From NCBI RefSeq assembly GCF_025370935.1, contig NC_133479.1:13401658-13465657 (forward strand): a DNA stretch of 64,000 bases. The letters run 5' to 3'. The notes under the pieces were generated by a model. The model was given only the letters and a program-made list of their open reading frames with translations. It ran no database searches and had not been told where the DNA came from. The position numbers and the translations under genes were made by a program. This DNA comes from Choristoneura fumiferana. Its lineage: Eukaryota > Arthropoda > Insecta > Lepidoptera > Tortricidae. Positions within the stretch are counted from its first letter, which is position 1. Every line of letters begins with the position of its first letter. Below, piece by piece: positions 48,901 to 60,900 of the stretch.

Positions 48901-51900
48901 CCACAGCCAACTTTTTTCGCATATCTTCCATGTACAGACTTTCAACCCTCTTCAGCTATACGAGTATATATGTATAGATAGATAAGAAGATATATTGTAT
49001 AGAATATAGATAGGTAGTTAAATTTCAAAAGATGAACATGAAGGAAGTAAGAGAGTGGGCGAAGGTTAAATAAAAGATATTTTTGCGTGGGTTGAATAAC
49101 GCAGATAATATTATAGGTACCTACTATTGATATGATCAAAAGTATTTTCGTTTCGAGAAAAGTATTTCCGAGATTTCATATCAAAGTAAACTCATGCATA
49201 TTCAAAGTACGCTTATTTATTGCTTTTTATATTTTGTGTTCTAAATATAACTGTTATTCAACAAGAAAAATGAAAAAAAATACTCATAAATAAGTAAATA
49301 CAAATAAGAAGTTATCTATTGTCATTACATTGAAAACCGACCAAGTGCATATCAATCAATCCATGCGTATGTAGAGTTCCTTGTTGGATTATCAAAAACG
49401 TTAACTAGTAAAACCAATCAAGCTGTGATGGTTTTCATTTTAAACCTACCATCTTTTTTATCACTTTGTCTTGCGGTCAATATTGTTTTGATACTTTTGT
49501 TGGTTTATACTCATGCAACATTATAGCTTTCTTGCCCTAACAGTCTCTAAATTAAGCCGCAGACGGACGGACAGACACACAGATGGATGGAAAAGGCGAA
49601 TACATAAAGGTTCCTTATATTCGACATCGATTAAATATCTGCACCTACATATGCAATAATCAATGCGGATATAGTACAGGCCGAGATAAGAATGATATTC
49701 CAGTGTGACTGGCGTGTGCTGTACGCAGATGCACATTTGCCAATAATTGTTTTGAGAAACAACACATTTTAGGCATTTGTCCCACCGCCGACGATGAGCG
49801 AGAAGCGAGCAGAGCGAGTAACTAGAAACGAGTGGGCGAGCAGTGAAAAGCGAGTGTTCGAGCACGACGGGCGATTACTCGCTCCACTCGCTCGAGCCGG
49901 GCGGCCGCCAAGCTAACAGCGCTGAGCGAGTATCGCTGAGCTAGTTTTATTGCTCAGCGAGTTTTATAGCTCTTGTCGCTGCGACAAAAGATGTAAGAGC
50001 GAGTTCTCGCCGGCAGTGTGAACCGCCAGCCATCAACTATTAATATATATGTCTCTTTTACTCACACAGGATCTTATATCTTTTGTTCGTTTCTTGAGCG
50101 AGAAAATAGTCGATAGCCAATCGTTTCCTCGCCGGCGGTGAGACAACTGCCTTAGGTAGGTAACAAAGGATTTTCCAATGTCAAGGTAAGTGTAAAGTAG
50201 AGCTTGTTATTGTTACCTCAACTTACGGGCAGTTTGTCTAGTGATATTGCAGTGATCGCATCGACGAGACCTATGTCACGCAATGCATAAGTGGATTTAT
50301 TGAAGCGAATCTTGCCGTGAATTTTTACATTGCGATACTATGTCTAGTGTCGCGTATGTACCACTGTCGAAGTATGTTCAAACTTTCTTACACCACCTTG
50401 TAGGTTGTTGGTTTACTTTTAACGACTAACCGAAACTTTTTACGGATGGAAAAGAAAGGGTTTTGGAAATGTCGTTAATGTTGTTTTAGGGAATGTAAGC
50501 AAAAGCTTTACCTTGCTTTGGTGCGTGTTAAAACTACAGTCGAGAAAATGTATTTGAGTATGTAACAGTAAAACCATGCGCAAGTGTAAATTTAATTGAT
50601 AAAAGTGCGAAATAAAATATTATAGTCCTAGCCAGTCCTTACTAGGACCTTACAACACTACTGTGTTGATTTTATAGTGTTACCAGTGTTGTTGAAGCTT
50701 ATAAAGAAAAAACAAACAAAGAAAATACATTTATTCACTACACAAGACACAACAATATTATAATGAATGATATACATATATTATGACTTGTAAAGGAGAT
50801 AAATAGGACTATTAATTTTATTTATAACTTTTTTTTTGTAAAAATCTCCGTACTTTTAGTACGACTTAAACTTAAGTGTGTTTGTTTCCTTATCGTAACA
50901 GTAGATAATAGCTTACGAGTATGCCTATGGTTTCAGTTTCGTGTAAGAATTGACAATGTGACGAATGCATTACACATTTGTAAAATTACACGACTCTATT
51001 ACTCTATATATTATATAGTTATGATATTCGCGAACTGTCTTTAAACAGGCAGTCGCGAAGACTATGTTTTGGATTAACTCCTTTAAAAATAAGCAAATTA
51101 TTAAGCAAGTCCAATAATTGATGTGGATTTGTTTTATCAATTAAGTCCTTGGAAATTATTCAAAATGGAGGAGCCATGGGGTTTGAAATGGTAAAAGACA
51201 TACTCGCGAAAGAAAGAAAGAAAGTAATAAGAAAGAAGTTTTATTTTTTTCTGGTTATAGTTTAGTTATTAGTTTGTTTTACTTTTAATAATAATTTTAA
51301 ATTAGTCTAATTTAAATTATAACAAAATACTTTATTTATGTTATGAAGAATTAGGTATATACTTTTTTAAATTGTTCATTGAATAAAGAATTTTAAGCCC
51401 ACTGAGCTAGCAGTTTAATTGTCTTGTTATTGTTACAAAACTGCATACATACTGCCAATGAATGTAGATAATTCTGTTTTTTTTTAATAATCTCTTAGGT
51501 GGTAATAAAAGACGATAGATTATTTAACGAGAACGATATATTTCTTTTAAAGAAAACCGCATTTCCTTTACGAAAAATCGCTGCCGATCTCCATAAAGAC
51601 AAAATCTCATCGCTACACATAGTAATAAAGCAAGCAACCCATACAATACCGTACTTACGTGCCTTCAGTTTATCTAACTAATAACTCCCGTTGTATTTTA
51701 TGAGTTTTCCATAACTGGAATATAAATGACGGTACACGTAATGTTCGCAGGGTCTCGAGATGGTGCCGCCCCGCGAGTGAAGGAGGTGCCAAGGGAGAGG
51801 GGGGAAAAGGTAATTATCCGATGTTCGTGGATATAAATAAAAATGCAAACTTGAATTCGTACCTGTCAGGTATTTGGGAGTACATGAATAAAAATGTAGT

Positions 51901-54900
51901 CAAGTAAAATTGAGAATATAAAATTCGTTGACAAAATAAGGAAAACTGTAATGTTTATGTCAGTGTATTCGGAGAAAGTCGAGAATCAAGAAATGAATTT
52001 GTAATAAAATAGTTTTAGTTTGAATAAACTACCTATCTATTTGTAACAACTTTAATTTTCAACTTGACATAAATATTGAAATCCTACAGCCAAAGAAACA
52101 AAAACAACAATAATTATTCCAAAACTCGAAATGATTTTGAATAGTTTTAATAGCTGTAAATTGTTCTGCTATCGATTTTATATTCATTTGCTTTGAAGGA
52201 TAATTGTACAAGGGCATTGTAAAAATCAGCCGTGGTGGCCTAGTGGTTTGACCTATCGCCTCTCATGCAGAGGCTTTGAACCCCGGCTCGCACCTCTGAG
52301 TTTTTCGAAGTTCATGTGCGGAATTACATTTGAAATTTACCACGAGCCTTGCAGTGAAGGAAAACATCGTGAGGAAACCTGCACAAACCTGCGAAGCAAT
52401 TCAATGGTGCGTGTGAAGTTCCCAATCCGCACTGGGCCCACGTGGAAACTATGGCCCAAGCCCTCTTGTTCTGAGAGGAGGCCTGTGCCCAGCAGTGGGA
52501 CGTATATCGGCTGGGATGATGATGATGATTGTAAAAATCAAAAGTAATAAGGATACCCTTACTATTTTAGTCGTGAAATTGATGGATTGTTAAAATCTGT
52601 AATATTTAGGATAATATAGTATAGTAAAAAGAGTTAAACTTAGTGTGAGTGTTTGTACGTAGAGATAATCTCTAGAACTAATGAACCAATTTCAAAACAT
52701 CTTTCACACAAATGCATTGAATTGTATAACTCTTTATTGTACATAAAACATATGAAAACCAACAAAAATAAACTAATAACTAATATATTATGAAAACTAC
52801 TTATTCCAGATTAACATTTCTTATTTTTTATCAGGGGCAAAAAATGCTTCACAGGTTTAAGCAGCATCCCCCATAATGTTTTCCTTCACCGTAAAGGTCA
52901 TGGTTAAAGTACCTACCAATATAATTTTCCAAAAAAACCAGTAGCCACTCCGAGATTTTAAATTTAATGTTCGTATCATACCATCCCTCTCACTCTACTT
53001 AAATACTGTTAATTTGAGCGGAACAGTACGATATTGTTCCAAATTGGAGTATAAAGCCAGAGGTGCGAGATCAGCTCTGCGATACCTCAACTCTGCCATA
53101 GGCCAAGCCACTAATATTATGCCACTAATTTATTTTTTATTTATTTAATTACCTAAACAAAAAAAAACATAAAATTTATGACAAATACTTCGCCAAACTG
53201 CAAAACAGTTTGTTGGCGATTACTACATTATGCAAATGACAGTATTGTTTTTGAACCAGGGTGAGAAAGGCGCTAGGGGTGTGGAAGGCTCTCAAGGCTT
53301 CCCAGGAACTGATGGAAAGCCAGGAGAGCGAGGTGACATTGGGCCTTCAGGTCTTCCAGGCACCCAAGGACCTCCAGGTCTTACTGGCCCGAAAGGAGAC
53401 CGTGGCGAAGCAGGACCCCCTGGACCAGTGGCACTGTCGAAAGAGGAAGCTTCTATTTGGACAAAGGTACTAAATTTGCAAATCCTTAAAAAATCGCCAC
53501 ACAGTACACTTTAGGTTGGTACATAATAAAGCTAAGAGTGTTTATTTTGGATTTAGTAGACTTTATTTTGTTGGGAAGGTGCCGATAGCATTTGAATATA
53601 TTCTAAACCTTTGACGAAAATACGCGAAGATCACTGTAATATTTTGACACATCGATAATTGTAATAATTTTCATTTGTAGTCAAACTACATATTTTATTC
53701 AGTTAACTTATTGCTTTATTTATGTTAAACTATTAAAAAAAAATTTATTTATTTTTACTATAGATACCATAATATGATCACTAGGTATATTATTATTTAA
53801 CTCCCTATCTACAATTCCTTGTTTCTATAAAATTACTTTTGAATTCGACCCAACCATTACGTTGACAATTATACAAGCAAAACTTGGCAGGATCCGCCAA
53901 TTAAATGTCAGACGGCGTCGGCTAGGGGGTTCAAAATGCCTAAAATGTAAAAACTCTCGCCTATCCACTGTTAACTTGTTACCAGATAAATAATGAGTTC
54001 TCTTACTTTTTCCAATTACTACAGATTTATTATTAATGTAACTTTACCCAAGCAACGTAATATTTTATTAACAATACAATCTTGAGCCGAATGAAAAACG
54101 TACACGCTTTTTTGTGCATTTTTCCAAGGGAAGACCGTATCCCAAAATAGGTCAGTGAACCACTAAGGAATGTTAACAATATATCCAATTGTTCTCTGAC
54201 AGGGTGAAAAGGGCGAGACTGGGCCCCGGGGCAAACGCGGGCACCCGGGCCCCCCCGGACCCAGGGGCCCACCGGGGGCCCCCGGCCCGCCTGGTTTGCC
54301 GGGCACGGACGGGACCTCCGGCGATATCGGATTACCGGGATGGACCGTAAGAATAACAATAATATTAAGGATGATCGTGTTATTTCAAGCAGCGATCGAG
54401 CACAGTTGCAAATGTTCAGTCAAGGGCATAAAAATATCTATACCGCCATAGCGTTAAATATATGTATATCAACGACCGTGGCATTAAGGTGTACAGACAT
54501 TATTGACGTCTTGATAAGGTACATGTATTTATGATGTTGACTGTTCATACAGTCACAACACGGGATTCTTATGCCACTTGCAACTGTTCGTGATTTGGCC
54601 GTCTACCTAATGCTAACCTGGTTTGTCAGGGACAATATTATTATTTTTTACGTCCAATTAGGTAAGTCCAACTTCGAGAAGGAGGTCAATCGTCGAATCC
54701 AACTCGGATGGGCAGCATGTGGGAAACTCCGCAATGTCTTTTCGTCCAAAATTTCCTCAGTGCCTTAAGACAAAAGTCTTTAACCAATGTGTGCTGCCAG
54801 TGAATGACATATGGATCCGATACATTGCCAGATGGTACCAGCTATCTAGGTGGTCTAAAATATGAGCACGCATTTATGCGACTGTAACATATAAGCTAAG

Positions 54901-57900
54901 ATCTAAGGTTAAGTATAAAACACGGCGTATGTAATTAAACACAGCAAAAAATAACCTAAAGGCGTACGTCCTTTCTTTAACTATATTATAGGCAAACATT
55001 TATGTAAATAAAGAAAGAAAGAATAATTTTATTTGCCAAAATTCGGCACAGCAAAAAAAAACACAATTAAAAATAAGACAACCTTATTACATACTAAAAA
55101 AGAAAGAAAAAAAGACATTGTGCCGAAAGAAGCAAAAAGGGCCATACTCAGCGTGTTGCCACGGCAAGCCGCAGCGCTGGTTTTCAGTATGACCCTGAAA
55201 TACTACAGTAATATTCCTAATATCTTACTAGGAAGGTTCAAAGACAAGGTACATATCGACGCTTGAAAGGAGAAATTGACTAAGCGACATTTTTTTAAGA
55301 TAGTAAGATATACATGTTCGGAATCAGTAAATGTTTCTCTGTCGTTATTATTAATATTCACAAACACATATATTATGTGAATTGATTGTGTGTCGTGGGT
55401 TAATTTTCAATACAGGCCTTACAAGGTTAATTCAATAACAATTGATTTAACCTTCATAACCTTTTCATTTGGAACTGAAATATAATCAAAATGGTTACGT
55501 TCTTACAAACATTCATGACTATTTAATTAAGCTCAAATATTAGGCTATAAGTATCGATTTAATTTGGTAGGTAGTAGGATAGGAACAAAATTTACTGCCG
55601 TAATAAGTTGGTACCTTAAAAAAATGTACAAAACAAACATTAGTCTAGATTTAATGGTTACATGTTACTCAATTAAAAAGCTATTTAGTTTTCATTATAT
55701 AGGTACTGTTCCTAGCGAGTACGTTAGACGTTTTATCCAAATTACTTGTCATAAAAGTTTCAGCGAAATGAATATAACTTTGATAAACTTGTTTTAATTA
55801 CCAAACTGTTATAATGTAACCGCGGCTGGTGTGCGATGTAAATTAATTGCGCCCACACGTTACTCGTTGTCTTGTGTAACCTGTTATGTCACGCTAAATT
55901 AGATATGCCAGCTAAGATAAGCGTAACCCTTTGCAGGGACCACCTGGCGCAGCGGGCCAGACAGGACCTCAAGGGCAAAAAGGCGAAAAAGGCGACCCTG
56001 GCCTTAACCCACTCGCCCTTGACAAGGTAATACCACGCTCCGAAACAATGTTACATCTTACTGAAAAAAAAACAAAAGAATGACAGCAGGCTATTTATTT
56101 TTCTGAAGATAAAAGGTGAAAAAGGCGATCGGGGATACGACGGTATCCCTGGCACGCCGGGCAAGGAGGGGCCGAGGGGGCCGCCGGGACCGGTCGCGGC
56201 CCCGGTTCCTAACACCAAGTACATGTCGATGCCGGGTCCGCCAGGGCCCCCTGGTCCCCCGGGGCCCCCTGGAGTGCCGTATGCCGAACTACCACCTGAC
56301 ATGTTGACCGATAGCCCTGGGATTAATCGCAGGGAGCCCGGCACAGGTAAGTACTAGACGCAATGATTACGATAGAGATGAAACAAATCGAAGGGCCGTC
56401 TATTTTCATTTTATTCGATATTTTTTTGAAATAGATAAAAGATTGCCGTTAATCCTACTATAAACATATTTTATGAGTATACGTTACAGTTTTAACGAAA
56501 ATGTTTATGTAACTTTGCGACGTGTAAAGTTACATAAACATTTTCGTTAAAACTGTAACGTATACTCATAAAATATGTTAAAACTAAGGAAGTTAATTTG
56601 CAGGAAAACAACGGGATCCCCTACACATACTACGGAATTTAAATCAGATGATGCAATATCGACCAGAGTCTTACGGTTGGTGGAACTTTACTATTTTCTC
56701 TATCCCCAAATTTATTTATTGTACAATCAGTACAATTGCAGACTCTTCTGTTTTACCTAAACTGTTGATAATTTTCATGAACTTACCGACTGAGTACCTA
56801 GCTTTATGAAGGCAACCAGGGATTTTGGTAACACTGAGGAGACGTCGGTTGAAATGCTTAATATAATTTTGGTGCCTTTTTTTGTAACGTTACTATAAAA
56901 TAATATAACTTCACTTGTTTATATTTGCTCAGAGACCGCATTTGTATTTCGCTAAAACTTTCTTCTAGTTCAAATAAAATAAAGTATAAAATGGAATATT
57001 TATGAGTTTAGTTGAAGGAAAATATTATTTCCCGTGCAGGCCTTCGGGAAGCTCTGGATCCTTTGGGAGATAACGTGGAGTTTGAGGATGATGAAGACGG
57101 GCGGACTATAGTTGGAACTATTATATTTAAAACTACTGAATCAGTACTAAGGGTAAATATGATAAAATCTTTATTTTTAAGTAAAGGGTCACCTCAGTGA
57201 CTAAGTAACTACACCTACTAAAATCGATCTAGAATGTTTAAATTAGAACTTTAGGATTTTGTGTTTGACTGTATCTGCATCTATTTGTAACAACAATGAT
57301 ATGGCTAAGAAGTGCTCTTTGTTAATATTTTATGACAAGAATCTTGTATTTTTTGATGCAATTCTATTTAATAATTCTCGCTTGTGTATAGCTCTTTTAA
57401 AAATTAATTATGATACTAAAACAACACTTGATTTGCATAATTCATAAAAATGTTACAGTACGTGTACGTGTAAAGTAATTACATTCATAAGTAATGAGAA
57501 TGCTAACATAGTACAGCAGCAATGTTGAAACTATTTTTTATTTAGGTACTTACTACTAGTTTGATGCCCGTTACTCCGTCAGCGTAGAATTCGTTTATCG
57601 CTATCCCGCAGGAAATATGCGCTTTTCCGGGATAAAAACTATCCTATGTCCTCCCCCGGGACTCAAACTACCTGTAAGCATACCGAATTTCATCTAAATC
57701 TGTGCAGCGGTTTTGATGTGATGCGGTTACAAACAAACAGACTTACAAACTTTCGTAATTATAAGATTAAGTAGGATGACATCTCAAAAAAATTATAACA
57801 AAAAAATAGAACCGACAGCATAAAACCATGAAAATAATTTTCTACGAGTCTGAAGTCGGTGCCTCAGCACGAGCCAGCAGGAGTGGACCTATAATCGTCT

Positions 57901-60900
57901 TCCTCACCTACAACTATACGAGTATATTGGGCTTCAATCACTCCTGCTGGCTCGTGCTGAGGCACCGACTTCAGACTCGTAGAAAATTATTTTCATGGTT
58001 TTTGTAGTCGTTAGTTCTAAGTATTTTTTGTTATATTTTTTTTTCACGCTTTTTAGTGTAAAAGATCTAAGAAACAATAATAGCTTAATGTCAATTGATC
58101 GTCACCTTTTACGAATACTTGCTTTTTCCGATGCAGAGACGTTCGTTATTGAAGAGTCCTGGTGCTTCATCACCTGTTCCACTTCACCAAATGATGATTT
58201 TCAAGAGCAAATGCATGAGTTACTCCTAAATATATCGAAATTACCATAGGTGGTCCTACAATATTTGAAGAGTTCCCTCAATTTCCTTAGATCAGATCCT
58301 GATTTGGTGCTTATGGGACTTAATTCCTAGACGAACGAAAAAAAATTATCTCAAATAACGGAGTTCTGAGGTAACAAACACAAAAAAAATACAACCGAAT
58401 TGATAACCTCCTCCTTTTTTTGAACTCGGTTAAAAGCAAGTAAAAAACTAAAAATTGGGCTTTTCCGCAGCTGGGTAGAAACAGCCAACTAGGTACGTTG
58501 GCTTACGTGATTCAGGAACAAGCACTACTCGTCCGAGTCAACAATGGATGGCAATACGTAGCGGTAAGTGATCATAGAGTTCATAAAACGAGAGTTACCT
58601 TTATTTTATCTTTGCATTGCACTCATTTTTTTCTGGCACTATTCCTGACGGGGAAAGATTAAACCTACAATTAGGTACCTACTTACAACAAATCACAACG
58701 CTCATTACAATTTGTTACGTTCCTATAAATCCATGCGAAACAAGATCGTTTTAAATCTAAACCGTCACAGAGTTCTGTACAATGTTTAAATAAACATTTC
58801 CTATGAACAATCAAACCCATTAACGTCAGAATTAAAAAAAAATGCATTCAAGTCTCGTTTATTACAAATAATACCAATTTCACAGACTGACATAGAAATT
58901 GTAAAAATAAATTTTAGTAACTTTAGCACATCTGTGACATACGAGATATTAAGCATCTATAGCCATCTCCTGTCATAATTATTCTTCATGGACTGACTTG
59001 TTATTTTCAGTTAAAATAATAGAACCGTTGTTTAGTTTTGTTTGGGTCGCATTTGTTTCGTGTGCTCTGCCTACCCCATAAAGCGTGATGTTTGTGTGTG
59101 TGTGTGTGATAATAGTTGACGGTTAGGTATTGAAATTTGAAATATGATCCACATCGATTAGTAAAAGCTCGGCGAACTATGTTAATAATTTATCTTTTGG
59201 ACTTAAGTGGTTCTACTGATCATACTGCCGATCAGTGTGGACATTCCCCACTGTGGGCAATGTATATTGATAATGTATGAATATTGATACGAAAAATATT
59301 AACACCCAAAACCGTGACTTGAAAATCTGATAAATTTATACAAAATTGTAGTTTATGTGACTGTTACGATAATACGTAGGTAATTATGACCATTACATCG
59401 TTATATATACTGCTTTCACAAGTGTCATTATAGAGGATTTGTGTATGTGTGCAGGTAAAGGTACCTTACTCTTATAGATTACCGATATTAATCGGTAAGA
59501 AAAATTGATATCGGTACATAACGTATTGCAGTAAAAGAACTTTTTATATTAGCTCTTCATTATATTACTGTTAAAATGTTATTATCGTCTTGGTTTTGTG
59601 TCCCGGCCCCATCTCAAACAGAAACAAATTAAAACTTTTCTTTATTGGAAAACAACTTCAATGCAATATATAATTTTTTTTTAATTCTCGTGCATGCATT
59701 GCATAGCCATTTGCCATAAATTTTTAAAGCCCTTTAAAAATTATGCATAAAGCACTTTAAAAAATGTTACGTTAACTTCGGTAGTATTATGGTGAAGCGG
59801 TGGAAGTCGTTTTAATAACGTTAATTAACACCTGCGGTCGTATAATTGACTGAAACGGTTAAAACAATGCTGTGACACGCAAAATCAGTTATATATATAA
59901 TTTCTTAAATTGATTTTTGGGAATTATTAATAATAAAAATAGTTAAAAAGAATACATGTATACCCGTATTGCATTATCAAAATCTATCAAATGCAAAATA
60001 CTTGTTTTTCATGCAACTTACGAAACAAAAAATTGTCTTCTGCAGTCACCTGCCTTAATTAAATATCTGCCACAGTAAAGCATCCAAAAATATCTCCTGC
60101 CGAGTCTCGACATAAGAGTAATCATATCAGTATAGTTAAGATCCACTTATTAGTAATGTAATCTTAAAATACAAAGGTTGGACTAATAATAATATTTAAT
60201 TTTGTATATTTAAAGAAATAAACAGTTTTACGTATTATCCACGTTTTGTTGAGTCAGATATTGGTACAACACAAGTAGTCCAATCAGATTTATTTGAAAA
60301 ACGCTTAGATTAAAAAAAGCAACAAAGTAGAATGAACAGCTTTAAGTTTACTGCAGGACATGAAATAATATTCTTTTTTTTTTAATTACAATATAATGTG
60401 TAAAACCGGCTAAGAGCGTGTCGGATACGCCCAGGATAGGGTTCCGTAGCCATTATGAAAAATATCAAGTAATATACTGCTATTTACTCTTAAACTACTA
60501 ATAATTCTCAAGAAACCTCAGCCGCTATAATTTTCCTTGTAAATTGGATATATTTACTACCATTCTGAATTTTTTCAAATTTTTCCCCCCTAGCAGTTTA
60601 GATTTCACCCCCAACTTTACGTCAATGGGAGGTACCCTAAAAAATTTTTTTTTAGTTTTTTTATTTTACCATTCTGTCGGCGTGACTAATATGCATATTC
60701 ATGCCAAATTACAGCTTTTTAGTACTAACTGTTTCTGAGCTTAGCCGCGGACAGACAGACAGACGGACAGACATGGCAAAACTATGAGGGTTCCTAGTTG
60801 ACTACGGAACCCTAAAAAGGTGAAATAAATTTTTATTCAATAGGCACTAGAATGATGTGTTAATGTTCATATTAAGTAGAATTGTAATTGCAGATGGGAT

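Larger units (their letters stand above)
44960..51750 (+). other. Mp intron 8, 6.8 kb, repeat-filled
   Basis: GTAAGA donor at 44960, acceptor TTCGCAG ending 51750. Contains family K, an inverted repeat, RTE LINE and a MITE, listed separately; no further collagen exon found. The stretches 48860-49770 and 50153-51500 are AT-rich with no feature beyond microsatellites. Confidence 0.65.

Noticed and set aside
51492..51681. Possible exon after CTCTTAG at 51499 (VVIKDDRLFNENDIF...)
   Set aside because: In the phase required by Mp exon 8 it hits a stop within eight codons; in its open frame there is no donor and no collagen or other motif.
54033..54359. 108-codon minus-strand frame over Mp exon 11
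   Set aside because: Shadow of a GC-rich Gly-X-Y exon, which is open in several frames.
56051..56344. Minus-strand glycine-rich frame GGPGGPGGPGG
   Set aside because: Antisense shadow of Mp exon 13; the plus strand has matched splice sites and family motifs.
57995..58249. 84-codon plus frame ending NISKLP
   Set aside because: Begins inside the arm of the inverted repeat and has no recognisable domain; probably element sequence.
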